Source of the DNA: Candidatus Anammoxibacter sp.
Lineage (GTDB): Bacteria > Planctomycetota > Brocadiia > Brocadiales > Anammoxibacteraceae
Reading direction: 5' to 3'
NCBI GenBank assembly: GCA_021777105.1
Contig: JAIQZQ010000128.1
Coordinates: forward strand, 43,810-107,809
DNA: 64,000 nt
In this document: piece after piece, positions 34,698-43,515 of the stretch
Numbering within the stretch: position 1 is the stretch's first letter
Layout of the letters: each line of letters opens with the position of its first letter
Notes under the pieces: generated by a model
Told to the model about the DNA's origin: nothing
The model's input: only the letters and a program-made list of their open reading frames with translations
Database searches by the model: none
Made by a program: the position numbers and the translations under genes

Positions 34698-36095
34698 TCA
34701 GCCCTCAACCCATTTTAAACGCGATAAAAAGTGCCTCATAATCGGCGACTCATACTCAAAATCAAGCCCGCGTATTTCATTGCGCCTTTTAAAAACCGAT
34801 TTTACAACTTCCGCCACATAGTCCATATGCTCGCGCATATAAACCCTGCGCGGCGCAGCAAGGCGCATCATGTCTAATTTGGGGCATATAGATTCGCCGG
34901 TGTCAGGGTCGCGGCCGGCAAGCAGCGCGCCGATCTCAACACCGCGAATTCCGCCTTCAAGGTAACACTCAACGCAAAGCGCCTGCGAAGGGAAATTTTC
35001 GCATGGAATGTGGCTCATAAACTCCTTTCCGTTAATGTACACAGCATGCCCGCCGAACGGTTTCATTAACGGCACACCAGCTTCATCAAGCTTGGCGGCA
35101 AGATATTCAACCTGACCGATTCTGTGCGCAAGATACCTTTCATCAATTCCTTCATAAAGTCCTATTGCCATAGCCTCCATATCCCTGCCCGACATACCCC
35201 CGTATGTGGGAAAACCCTCCATCAGCACATTAACAGGCGCAAGTCTATTGTAAAGTTCCTTATCGTTTAAAGCGATGAATCCCCCAATGTTTACAAGCGC
35301 GTCCTTCTTTGCGCTCATTATGCAACCATCCATATACGACATCATTTCACGCGCAATTTCACGCAACCGTTTATCAGCGTAACCCGGCTCGCGCTTTTTT
35401 ATAAAAAATGCGTTTTCAGCGTATCTCGCAGCGTCTAAAAATAGAGGTACCTTATATTTTGACGATATTTCCCTCGTTTGCCGCATGTTTTCTATTGAAA
35501 CAGGCTGCCCGCCGCCATTATTGCACGTCGCGGTAATCAGGATGTAGGCGATTCTTGAAGGGTCTTTTTTTACCAACGCCTCAAGCTTGCCGATGTCGAT
35601 ATTGCCTTTAAACGGCAGTTCGCAACCCGCGTCAAAAGCCTCGTCAATAACGCAATCCACGGCCCTGCCGTTCACGTTCTCAATATGCGCCCTAGTTGTG
35701 TCAAAATGCATGTTGCCCGGCACGATTTGGCCCTCTTTTATGAGAACCTTGTCAAAAGTTTGCTCAGCCCCGCGCCCCTGATGCGCCGGCAGGGTGTATG
35801 AAAACCCCATAATATCGCTTACCGCGCTTGCCAAATGATCAAAACTCCCGCTGCCCGCGTACGACTCGTCGCCGGTCATTATCCCCGCCCACTGTTGGTC
35901 GCTCATTGCGCTTGTTCCGCTGTCGGTAAGCATGTCGATATAAACGTCTTTTGATGAAAGCAGGAAAAGATTCATCCCGTTTTCATTAATCTTCCGTTCC
36001 CGCTCTTCGCGCGATATCAGCCGTATCGCCTCAACGCTTTTTATTTTAAACGGCGGAGGCGCAAATCCGTCTATGCCGTTCAGTTCAATATCCAT
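34698..36095 (-). CDS. tnaA: Tryptophanase (L-tryptophan indole-lyase)
   Basis: The 465-residue PLP enzyme is a paralogue of the tyrosine phenol-lyase next door but reads MHFDTTRAHIE and GGIRGVEIGALLAGRD at the two specificity points. Asp and Ile there are the tryptophanase residues. Other marks are YTLPAHQGRGAEQT and CIMSAKKDALVNIGG with the PLP Lys. The ATG has a GGGAG site and overlaps the end of tag by 11 bp, so the two genes are probably cotranscribed. It would release indole, pyruvate and ammonia from tryptophan. There is no TnaC-like leader or tnaB transporter nearby. Substrate assignment rests on the specificity residues and is good but not certain. Confidence 0.8.
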   Translation of the reverse strand: MDIELNGIDGFAPPPFKIKSVEAIRLISREERERKINENGMNLFLLSSKDVYIDMLTDSGTSAMSDQQWAGIMTGDESYAGSGSFDHLASAVSDIMGFSYTLPAHQGRGAEQTFDKVLIKEGQIVPGNMHFDTTRAHIENVNGRAVDCVIDEAFDAGCELPFKGNIDIGKLEALVKKDPSRIAYILITATCNNGGGQPVSIENMRQTREISSKYKVPLFLDAARYAENAFFIKKREPGYADKRLREIAREMMSYMDGCIMSAKKDALVNIGGFIALNDKELYNRLAPVNVLMEGFPTYGGMSGRDMEAMAIGLYEGIDERYLAHRIGQVEYLAAKLDEAGVPLMKPFGGHAVYINGKEFMSHIPCENFPSQALCVECYLEGGIRGVEIGALLAGRDPDTGESICPKLDMMRLAAPRRVYMREHMDYVAEVVKSVFKRRNEIRGLDFEYESPIMRHFLSRLKWVEG

Positions 36096-36675
36096 TAATA
36101 ATCTCCCGCCTGCGATAACAATCAAGCGTATGGTCGTTAACCATTCCCGTTGCCTGCATATGGGCGTAACAGATAGTTGAACCCACAAATTTAAAACCGC
36201 GCCGTCGCAGGTCTTTGCTCATTGCGTCCGATTCCGTTGTGGTCGCATGATAATCCTTCAATGCCTTAATCTTATTGACCTTTGGTTTATTGTTTACAAA
36301 CGTCCAAATGTAATCGCTAAATGTTCCAAACTCCTTTTGAACTTCAAGAAACCGTTGCGCATTATTTACCGTAGCGCGTACTTTAAGCCTGTTCCTGATA
36401 ATGCCCGGATTTTGAAGCAGCTTTTCAATCTTCTTTTCCGAATATTTAGCGACTTTTATCGCGTCAAAATTGTCAAACGCCTCTCTATAATTTTCCCGTT
36501 TGCGCAAAACAGTATACCAGCTTAATCCCGCCTGCGCCCCTTCCAGCGTAAGGAACTCAAACAACGTGCCGTCGTCATAAACAGGGACTCCCCACTCATC
36601 ATCATGGTACGCCACATAATCCGGCTTGTCCATATCAACCCATGGGCAGCGTTTAACATCTTTCAGTTTTTTCAT
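36085..36675 (-). CDS. tag: DNA-3-methyladenine glycosylase I (Tag)
   Basis: Tag removes 3-methyladenine from alkylated DNA. The 196-residue protein has the full family pattern: zinc ligands Cys10 and His24 in CPWVD...YVAYHDDEWGVPV, the catalytic-region LTLEGAQAGLSWYTVLRKR, and the C-terminal zinc pair in TICYAHMQATGMVNDHTLDC. Length is typical (about 187-195). It overlaps tryptophanase by 11 bp, an unusual functional pairing that probably reflects shared transcription only. Confidence 0.9.
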   Translation of the reverse strand: MKKLKDVKRCPWVDMDKPDYVAYHDDEWGVPVYDDGTLFEFLTLEGAQAGLSWYTVLRKRENYREAFDNFDAIKVAKYSEKKIEKLLQNPGIIRNRLKVRATVNNAQRFLEVQKEFGTFSDYIWTFVNNKPKVNKIKALKDYHATTTESDAMSKDLRRRGFKFVGSTICYAHMQATGMVNDHTLDCYRRREIINGY

Positions 36676-36784
36676 TTTTCTTTAAATCTTAAAATTTTTG
36701 TCTCTATTCAGTGTGGTTTATACTCATCGTCTACTATTGATCCGCCACCTGTCTTTTTAGAGGCAATAAAAACGAAATCCAAAA

Positions 36785-36883
36785 TAAAAAGTCCGCCCTA
36801 ATAAGAGGGGATTTAGGGGTGTGTATAAATGAATACTTGGCAGCTTAGCTGCCTTAGTAAGAATTATCCCCTGAGGGGATAAG
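36785..36883. repeat. Dispersed hairpin repeat (ggggatttaggggtgtgtat) plus secondary repeat
   Basis: The left part matches the 17.1-kb repeat in reverse orientation (agaggggatttaggggtgtg). The right part (cttggcagcttagctgcctt then tcccctgaggggata) recurs near 47.25 kb with few changes. The gap between tag and moeA has no gene. Confidence 0.65.
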
Positions 36884-36960
36884 CGTGTTAAATAGCGCAG
36901 AATAGTTCTTATCTGTAACTCTTTTTCCGCGTAAAATCGCGATCAAATTTCCAATTGAAA

Positions 36961-38169
36961 TTAAAAAGGATCGTCAAGCAACATCACATCAACCATCTGC
37001 CCCTTCTCAAATTTTTCAAGATTTTCAGGGACGACTATCAGGCAGTTTGCGTTTGTAGTTGAAAGCAGGTCGGCCGAGCCGTGCCACTCCACCGGCGCAA
37101 CTGTTAAGCCTGAGCTGTTTTGACGCACGCAAGCGGGCCTGAATTCCCTTCGCTTCTTTTTGGCCTTATAATCAATTTCAATAGCCGCCTTTATCAAAGG
37201 CGACTCGCATTTTTCGCTGCCCATCATTTTGCGAATAGCCGGCAAAACAAACAACTCAAACGTCACAAACGTGGCAACCGGGTTGCCCGGCAAGGCAAAA
37301 AGCAGCGTGTTATTATGTTTGCCGAACACCGTAGGCTTGCCCGGCCTTAAAGCCACCTTTTCAAAAAACACCTCAACACCCAGCTCTTTTAACACCTCGC
37401 CCACAAAATCGTAATCGCCCATTGAAACACCGCCTGAAAGTATAAGCGCGTCCTTCTCCAGCCCGGACTTTATCATAGACGTTATAGTCTCTTTATTGTC
37501 CGCCGCAATGCCGATTATCTCAACATCGTCCACCACCCTCATTGCCTGCGCCGCCAGCGAATAACTGTTGCTATTGCGAATCTTCCCCGGTTTCAACTCC
37601 TCCCCAATTTCAATTAACTCGTCCCCGGTGGATATAATCCCGATACTGGGTTTGCGAAACACGTCCACTTCCTTAACACCGACCGAAGCCAACACGCCGA
37701 CCTCCTGCGGCCTTATCTTTTTTCTCGCTTTGAGCACAACCTGGCCCTTGCGCATATCCTCGCCCATTAACGCAATGTTCTTGCCTTTTTTAATATCTTT
37801 TAATACCTTAACATTTGTTCCGTTGCACACAGGCTCCGTGTCCTCAACCATTATGACCGAGTCAGCTCCTTCCGGCACAATAGCCCCGGTCATAATCTTT
37901 GCCGCCTTCCCCGCCTCCACACAACATTCCGGCTGCATTCCCGCCGTAATAGTCTCTATCACCTTAAGTTTTGCGGGCGGCGAAGCCACGTCGCCCGCGA
38001 TTACAGCGTATCCGTCCATCGCCGATCTATTAAACGGCGGCATATCCATATCTGAAACAACGTCCTTTGCCAGGTAAAAACCCAAAGACTCCTTAATATC
38101 TATTTTACGCGGCTCCAAAGCCTTTGTATTATCAAGCACAATTTGCGCGGCATCTTCAACACTAATCAT
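36961..38169 (-). CDS. moeA: Molybdopterin molybdenumtransferase MoeA
   Basis: MoeA inserts molybdate into adenylated molybdopterin to make the molybdenum cofactor. The 402-residue protein carries the usual blocks: DMPPFNRSAMDGYAV near residue 40, AAKIMTGAIVPEGADSVIMVEDT near 85-107, SIGIISTGDELIE, KIRNSNSYSL, and GGVSMGDYDFVGEVL in the ATP/MPT-binding MPT domain (MoCF_biosynth), with LPGNPVATFVTFELFV. Length is normal (about 400). A single gene; no mobAB or moaABC is nearby. The presence of Moco synthesis implies molybdo- or tungsto-enzymes elsewhere. The start ATG has no strong ribosome site. Confidence 0.92.
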   Translation of the reverse strand: MISVEDAAQIVLDNTKALEPRKIDIKESLGFYLAKDVVSDMDMPPFNRSAMDGYAVIAGDVASPPAKLKVIETITAGMQPECCVEAGKAAKIMTGAIVPEGADSVIMVEDTEPVCNGTNVKVLKDIKKGKNIALMGEDMRKGQVVLKARKKIRPQEVGVLASVGVKEVDVFRKPSIGIISTGDELIEIGEELKPGKIRNSNSYSLAAQAMRVVDDVEIIGIAADNKETITSMIKSGLEKDALILSGGVSMGDYDFVGEVLKELGVEVFFEKVALRPGKPTVFGKHNNTLLFALPGNPVATFVTFELFVLPAIRKMMGSEKCESPLIKAAIEIDYKAKKKRREFRPACVRQNSSGLTVAPVEWHGSADLLSTTNANCLIVVPENLEKFEKGQMVDVMLLDDPF

Positions 38170-38378
38170 TTAAAACAGCTCCGTACGAAATTAACAGTTA
38201 ATTTAAAGCAGAATATTCAATTTTCATTTCTGCGGCCTTATGGTAAATTATGCCCTTTTGCGTTGTCAAGAAATATCCTTTTATTTATCTATAGACAAGG
38301 CTAAAATATAAAAATCAAATCCATATTTTCAGCCTTTCAATAATATAGGCGGCCTCAGCGCCTGGAAAGAGAAATAAA

Positions 38379-39089
38379 ATGAAAAAGACAACCGGAACAG
38401 CGGCAATTGCCTTGGCTTTAAATTTAATTGTTTTTATGTTATTAACCGCATCAACGTTTGCTAAAGCCGAAGGCGGATTGAGCCTGGATGATCTTTTAAT
38501 AAAAGTAGAAGAGGCAAAAAGCGTCTTGACGTCCATAAAGGCAAACATAACAATTACACGCGCCATACCATTGCTTGAGTCGGAAGAGGTTTCAAAAGGT
38601 AAACTCACGTATCAAAAACCCCGCAAGATCTATATAAAGTACGATCCGCCTAAAAATGAGATCAATATTATTGATGAAAAGCATCTCCTGATTTACCACC
38701 TAGATCAAAAGCAGATCGAAAAGTACGAACTTGCCAACGTCGGCGCGCAGATGAACATGTTTTTTGATTTTGGACTGGACGATTCCCTTGAGGATATTAA
38801 ACGAAAATATAACATAGCGTTAATCAATTATAGCAAGGCTGGGGGGAGAGGGTTGTATAAGTTGGAGCTTTCAGCCAAAGGCGGCGAAGTTATATCAAAT
38901 TTCTCTAAAATTCAGTTCTATGTTCATGAAGGGTTGTGGCTTCCAGTTATCTTTGAACTCTGGGAAAGCGGCGGCGAAATCCTAAACCGCGTTGAACTCA
39001 ACAAGGTTTCCGTTAACAAAAGCGTATCCGGCAAACTTTTCAAACTGAAAATACCCAAAGACGTTGAAGTGATTGAGCCTCTGAAATAG
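38379..39089 (+). CDS. LolA-like outer-membrane lipoprotein carrier
   Basis: The 236-residue protein has a signal peptide (about 1-30). The mature part shows the LolA beta-sheet pattern: KGKLTYQKPRKIYIKYDPP, EKHLLIYHLDQKQIEKYEL, then FDFGLDDSLEDIKRKY, YKLELSAKG and LWLPVIFELWE. LolA carries lipoproteins from LolCDE to LolB across the periplasm. Overall identity to classical LolA looks low, so the related outer-membrane lipoprotein-sorting family (LolA_like/DUF4292) is also possible. It starts 6 bp from an AGAGAAAT region and is divergent from moeA. It supports a diderm envelope. Confidence 0.7.
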   Translation: MKKTTGTAAIALALNLIVFMLLTASTFAKAEGGLSLDDLLIKVEEAKSVLTSIKANITITRAIPLLESEEVSKGKLTYQKPRKIYIKYDPPKNEINIIDEKHLLIYHLDQKQIEKYELANVGAQMNMFFDFGLDDSLEDIKRKYNIALINYSKAGGRGLYKLELSAKGGEVISNFSKIQFYVHEGLWLPVIFELWESGGEILNRVELNKVSVNKSVSGKLFKLKIPKDVEVIEPLK

Positions 39090-39162
39090 ATATCAGACGG
39101 CAAAAGACAAAAGGAGGCAGGAGGAAGCAGACCCTGCCTCGTTGTCAAACTCCATTTTCACT

Positions 39163-40077
39163 CTACATTATCCCCTTCTCTTTCAAAAACTCAATCCCTC
39201 TTAATAGCCCCTCTTTTGAGACTTTAGGACGCAATTCCAATATTTTGATTGTCTCCGGTTTCAGGTATTTCGCAATAGCGTCAAAATCAACTTTGCCGCT
39301 CCCCGGCTCTGTGTGGTCGTAATATCCATTAACATCGTGGAGATGAATCCCGAGCAGATTGTCGCCGTATGCTTCAAGAAACTGCATCGAATTTATAAGG
39401 CCAAGATTCTCATTAACCACCGCGTGCCCCACATCGTGCCAGTACCCGATCCTTGCGCCTTTAAATTTCTCAAAAATAGCGCCTATCTCGTCAAAGTCCG
39501 GATATTCCCTGAAATAATACCGGTTTTCAATGCCAAGATCAATCTCGTGCCTGTCCGCTTCACGCGCAAGTTTTTCAATGCTGTTTAAAAGCAAGTCAAA
39601 AGTCTTGTTTTTGGCCTCGGCCCTTATCTTTTTTGATTGCCTCATTAATTCAACATAAGCCGGCGAGCCAACCATTTGATTATCGTACAATTCAAACAAC
39701 TCATGTTTTATTGTCTCAATCGGCGCCCTGCCAAGATGCAAAACAACAGCCTTTGCCTCAAGCTCTTTGGCGTGTCGCATTGTGCCTGCCGTAAATTTTA
39801 CGGCCTGATTCCTCTCATGACTATCAGTGGATGAGAGCAAAAACAGATCGCCTCCACCATTGCCGGACGGCGCGTCGTCAGGCGCCGGGAAAAAGTTATG
39901 TACACTTAAAATGTTGGCGTCGCTTGACCTTAAAACAGGAAGCATCTGCTTATGCATCGTATCCGTTATCCTGTACTCAAGCTCAATCCCGTCGAGTTCA
40001 AGATCAAGCATCTCCTTAATCAATTCATTCCCATCGCTAATCTGAGAAGACCTCCATACCGTAGATATCCCTAACAA
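39163..40077 (-). CDS. Xylose-isomerase-like TIM-barrel sugar phosphate isomerase/epimerase
   Basis: The 304-residue protein matches the AP_endonuc_2/xylose-isomerase-like family. Signs are LDLELDGIELEYRITD, AKAVVLHLGRAPIE, DLGIENRYYFREYPDFDEIG, GYWHDVGHAVVNENLG, GIHLHDVNGYYDHTEPGSGKVDFDAI and the end TIKILELRPKVSKEG. The Glu, His, Asp and Glu residues in these strands are the usual metal ligands. Substrate cannot be told from the sequence. The family includes sugar isomerases, hydroxypyruvate isomerase and inosose dehydratase. No sugar operon is adjacent. Confidence 0.75.
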   Translation of the reverse strand: MLGISTVWRSSQISDGNELIKEMLDLELDGIELEYRITDTMHKQMLPVLRSSDANILSVHNFFPAPDDAPSGNGGGDLFLLSSTDSHERNQAVKFTAGTMRHAKELEAKAVVLHLGRAPIETIKHELFELYDNQMVGSPAYVELMRQSKKIRAEAKNKTFDLLLNSIEKLAREADRHEIDLGIENRYYFREYPDFDEIGAIFEKFKGARIGYWHDVGHAVVNENLGLINSMQFLEAYGDNLLGIHLHDVNGYYDHTEPGSGKVDFDAIAKYLKPETIKILELRPKVSKEGLLRGIEFLKEKGIM

Positions 40078-40368
40078 CTATCAGCCCCCTTCGTTATTTT
40101 AATTTTTACAAATAAGGTTAGCCTACTTTTCTCAAAATATTTCAAAAAATGCAGCCCAAGCTTTTTCCTTTGTAATTTAATATTCAACAAATGAAAATTA
40201 GTGTAAATTTACGGTTAAAATCCTTTTCCCTTTGCTTTTAAATTTCGTGTATTTTCGTGTCCTTTCGTGGGCATGTTTTTGCTTTTACTCTCTGTTCTCT
40301 GTTTTCTGTTCTCTGTTCTTATCTGTGGTTTACGCTTTTGCCCTTTTCGAGCCGGCTTATCCACCATG

Positions 40369-41169
40369 TCATATGCCCAAAAACGCTTTCAGCTTTTCAA
40401 AATAAGCATCTTTACCGATTATGTAAGTATCATTATGACTAGCCCCATCAATAACATAAAACTCGCTTTGCCCGCCGGCAACCTTGCTCAATTTAACCCC
40501 AAGCTTAAACGGCACTACCTCATCTTCAGTGCCGTGTATTATCATAAAAGGAACGCTTATCGTTTGCGCCTTGCTTAAATTATCATATCTATTTGGAGCA
40601 ACAAGGTGAATAGGGATATATGGAAACAAAACTTTCCCCATATCTTTAATCGAGCTAAACGTCCCCTCTGTGATCAATTTATAACATTTTACCTTTGTCG
40701 CCAGGTCTATGGCTATTGCCCCGCCCAATGATCTTCCAAAAAAGACTATAAAATCGTTATCAACATCTTTTCGCTCAATCAAATAGTTGTAAGCAGCCAT
40801 AGCGTCATCGTATGTGTTTTGCTCAGACGGTTTCCCTTCGCTTTTGCCGTAACCCTGATAATCAAAATAAAAGACGTTTAAATGGGATTCGTTTAATAGC
40901 TTTATAAAATCGAGCCTGTCTCCCACGTTTTCAGCGTTGCCGTGAAAAAGCATTAGCGTTAATTTTGCCTCGTCTGCGGGAAAAAACAAGCCGTTTAGTT
41001 TTGCCCCGTTTTTTGAAGTGAAATAAACCTCCTCAAATTCAAGCCCAAACTCTTTTGGCGTAAACTCTATCTCACTTGAAGGGTGAAACAGCAGCGCATT
41101 GGCCAAGAAATGGACCAAAATCCTGCCCAGCACAATAACTGAAATAATAATTATAATTAGTTTAATCAA
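40369..41169 (-). CDS. Membrane-anchored alpha/beta hydrolase (YqkD/S33-like)
   Basis: The 266-residue protein begins with a TM helix (KLIIIIISVIVLGRILVHFL) followed by a hydrolase domain. Oxyanion HGNAENVGD (76-84), nucleophile Ser147 in FFGRSLGGAIA, an acid in HGTEDEVVP (about 215) and His in GASHNDTY (about 248) form a complete catalytic triad. The typical lid is short. It resembles the BEM46/YfhR serine aminopeptidase group, which includes esterases and peptidases, substrate unknown. It stands alone between two gene-poor stretches. Confidence 0.75.
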   Translation of the reverse strand: MIKLIIIIISVIVLGRILVHFLANALLFHPSSEIEFTPKEFGLEFEEVYFTSKNGAKLNGLFFPADEAKLTLMLFHGNAENVGDRLDFIKLLNESHLNVFYFDYQGYGKSEGKPSEQNTYDDAMAAYNYLIERKDVDNDFIVFFGRSLGGAIAIDLATKVKCYKLITEGTFSSIKDMGKVLFPYIPIHLVAPNRYDNLSKAQTISVPFMIIHGTEDEVVPFKLGVKLSKVAGGQSEFYVIDGASHNDTYIIGKDAYFEKLKAFLGI

Positions 41170-41273
41170 AATTCGAATGTAAAACTCTTCCTTAAAAATA
41201 TTTGAAGTTTGCGCAAAGATGATGTGGTGATGTGGTGTAAGTTGTAACGGAATTTATCTTCTACCCTTAGCTA

Positions 41274-41685
41274 CTAAATAAGCTTTATACATTTTACGGC
41301 AGTCAAAACTTTAAATGGCAAGTTGCCATAGTTGGCAAGGAAGTGCCTGTTCTCTGTTACAAGAACATCTGCGCCTACCCATTCCGTATATGCGGCAATA
41401 AGGGCGTCTGCTTCTTTAAAACCTTTTGCTTCATATTTTGCGCCTAATTCGAAAGGAATAAAAAAATCTTCATCTATAGTGGTCAAAATATTAATAAATC
41501 TTACAAAATCATTGAATTCCTTAATCGTTAAATTTGTTCTAACTTCCTCTACTATTGTTCTGCAAACAGCAATAGAATGTTTGGACAAATTGTCTATAAG
41601 AAGGTTTAGCGAATGATTCGCAACTTTGTTTTCTGAACAATCCTAAGGCGAAAATATACTCATTAGCATCAAGAACGAGCCGCAA
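41274..41685 (-). pseudogene. PIN-domain toxin interrupted by a frameshift
   Basis: The C-terminal part (from LSKHSIAVCRTIVEEV to FKVLTAVKCIKLI) is open in one frame. The N-terminus continues upstream in another frame: LRLVLDANEYIFALG, with a GGAGGAG site before a TTG. Shifting frame by one base just after ALG joins it to SENKVANHSLNLLIDNLSK. The result is a plausible 135-residue PIN protein with Asp in VLDAN and later acidic residues (ADALIAAY, VTENRHF). So a one-base indel separates the parts; it may be a decayed toxin or a sequencing/assembly error. It overlaps the small antitoxin gene upstream. Confidence 0.6.
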
Positions 41686-41836
41686 GTTTCTCCTCCCAGA
41701 GCTTCTTTCTGTCATTACGCAGTTGATTAATAACTTCAGATTCTTTCATACCTTCGAATGGTGAATGCCTTTTAGATACACTGTTGCAAAGTTCATCCCA
41801 CAATTTTTTAGCCTCTTTTGCGTTTTTATTTTTCAT
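41669..41836 (-). CDS. Small antitoxin-like protein upstream of the frameshifted PIN toxin
   Basis: A 55-codon gene on the minus strand: MKNKNAKEAKKLWDELCNSV, then SKRHSPFEGMKESEVINQLR and NDRKKLWEEKLAARS. It is a charged helical protein, with an ATG preceded only by a weak site. Its 3' end overlaps the start of the frameshifted PIN gene by 17 bp, the expected arrangement of a type II antitoxin before its toxin. Similarity to named antitoxins is too weak to classify. Confidence 0.55.
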   Translation of the reverse strand: MKNKNAKEAKKLWDELCNSVSKRHSPFEGMKESEVINQLRNDRKKLWEEKLAARS

Positions 41837-41964
41837 TGTTAATCGCTTTTATATCTAAAATAATTAAAGTTTATTATTTTGATGGTTTAACGGCAGTCTA
41901 TCACAATAATATTTAGTTGTCAACGTCCACGTTTTTCTTTGCTTCTCTCTCTATATGTACAACC

Positions 41965-42092
41965 AACATTTAGGATTTTATACGTACTTGGGCGTACACA
42001 AAACGAATAAGCGCATCATTTTAAGAAATTGCTTACGATGATGGTGTTATGCTACTTGTTTGTACTTAACTACGTATAAAATCCTAAATGTT
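41965..42092. repeat. 128-bp palindromic element with 22-bp perfect arms
   Basis: The ends aacatttaggattttatacg and its reverse complement pair perfectly over 22 bp, and the inner parts continue to pair imperfectly (cgtacttgggcgtacac against gtttgtacttaactacg; gcatcat against atgatggtgttatgc), leaving a small central loop. The whole element could fold into one long hairpin. It may be a MITE-like insertion, an RNA, or a transcription barrier. No coding sequence is seen in it. Confidence 0.7.
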
Positions 42093-42187
42093 AGATTTGA
42101 AGCAATATTGCTTTTTAAGAATATTTTGACTATACTTTTGCGCAGGTTTCTTATTAATTTACTTATATTTTATATATTAGATAAATT

Positions 42188-42280
42188 ATGAATATAATCG
42201 AATTAAACAAAAATGTTCAAGAGGCTGCGATTACAATGGCTGGTGGATTACACGGTCGTAACAGTAAAGATAGTTTCTGA
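42188..42280 (+). other. Possible 30-codon open frame, weak
   Basis: MNIIELNKNVQEAAITMAGG, ending at a stop, precedes the exported methyltransferase gene by 17 bp. It lacks a ribosome binding site and a recognisable family, so it may be chance or a leader. Confidence 0.2.
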
Positions 42281-42297
42281 AATAGGATAAACAATTT

Positions 42298-43047
42298 ATG
42301 AGATTTGAGACAAATCATTTTTTAATCGGGTATATTAGCCGAATTCTTGCAATTGTAGTTGTTTTTAGCTTCATGCATCCAGCGCTTGCGTTAGAGCATG
42401 ATCAGGATCCTGTTTATCTTTGGCGGGAACCTAGCGAAAACGGCACGGGGAAAATATATTTAGGCAGAGAAATAGCTTCACTAATGAGCGCTGATGACGC
42501 ATTATGGCTTGAACGGCCGGATCGTGAGTTGAGTGAAAAACCGGACGAAATGATTAAGAATATGTCTTTAAAACCAACTGATGTTGTGGCTGATATCGGA
42601 GCCGGGATTGGTTACCTATCTTTTAAATTAAGCAAGCTATTGCCGCAAGGCAAGGTGTTGGCAGTGGATGTACAGGAAGAGATGTTAAATGTTTTACAAA
42701 AACGCATTATTGAATCTAAGATTTATAACATTGAAACGATCCTTGGTAGTTTAAAGTCGCCAAATTTGCCGGATGAACATGTTGACGCAGTCTTAATTTT
42801 TGACTCTTATCATGAGTTCACACATCCGTATGAGATGATCACTTCAATCAAAAACTCCCTGAAACCCGGCGGCCTCATATTTATTGGAGAATATAAAGCG
42901 GAAGATCAATCTATCCCAATCCCACTGCTTCACAGAATGTTTGCATCCCAAATACGTAAAGAACTGGAAATAACAGGTTTGCAATTTAAAGAGGCAAAAA
43001 ATGTTTTGCCTTTTCACCACTTTATGGTTTTTGAAAACCGTGAATAA
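42298..43047 (+). CDS. Exported class I SAM-dependent methyltransferase
   Basis: The 249-residue protein has an N-terminal signal peptide (cut near residue 31, HPALALEHD), then a methyltransferase fold. Motif I is VVADIGAGIGYLSFKLSKLL (about 98-117), the acidic end of strand 2 is AVDVQEEML, and VDAVLIFDSYHEFTHPYEMI and LKPGGLIFIGEY are later motifs. The leader YLGREIASLMSADDALWLERPDRE is common to a family of exported methyltransferases. A periplasmic location is unusual, since SAM is cytoplasmic, so the natural ligand or donor is open. Single gene after a gene-poor region. Confidence 0.7.
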   Translation: MRFETNHFLIGYISRILAIVVVFSFMHPALALEHDQDPVYLWREPSENGTGKIYLGREIASLMSADDALWLERPDRELSEKPDEMIKNMSLKPTDVVADIGAGIGYLSFKLSKLLPQGKVLAVDVQEEMLNVLQKRIIESKIYNIETILGSLKSPNLPDEHVDAVLIFDSYHEFTHPYEMITSIKNSLKPGGLIFIGEYKAEDQSIPIPLLHRMFASQIRKELEITGLQFKEAKNVLPFHHFMVFENRE

Positions 43048-43515
43048 CATCCAAAATTATCTGCTTTTCTTCGCGCCTTACTGACTTAAATAGACGTACA
43101 CAATGCGCTTTTTACCCCTGAAATGGCTGCTGCGATACTGTGTGAGTTTATTATGAAAAATGCGCCTTCTGGCGTTAAGTCTTTATTACACAAGAGTTTA
43201 TATTTGCAAAAAGTTTATACACTAATTAATATCTCCTCGCGGCAAATTTCATGATATGTTATACTAATCAAAAAAAATGGTAAATTCTCTTTTTGTGCCA
43301 AAAATTCAAGAAGCCCCAGCTTCGAGTTGCATGCCTTTTTGCTATTAATTGCTTTTATTCTAAGCTCTCCACGCCTTGCGCTTTGCGCTAATTACCCTTT
43401 TGCCTTTTCGAAATATTATATTGTTGCCCATAAACAATATAATATATAATACCAAACAAATTTTAATGTTTAATTTCCCATGTTTTAGTGTTTAATAAAA
43501 GAAGATGGAGTATAA
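43048..43515. other. Gene-free region between exported methyltransferase and YhcH genes
   Basis: AT-rich sequence with short repeats such as ttgcaaaaagtt and tggtaaattctct (the latter also near 30.07 kb). No gene or convincing promoter was identified. Confidence 0.4.

Noticed and set aside
37568..38077. 169-codon plus-strand frame opposite moeA
   Set aside because: Antisense to a certain MoeA gene with all family motifs; a shadow frame.
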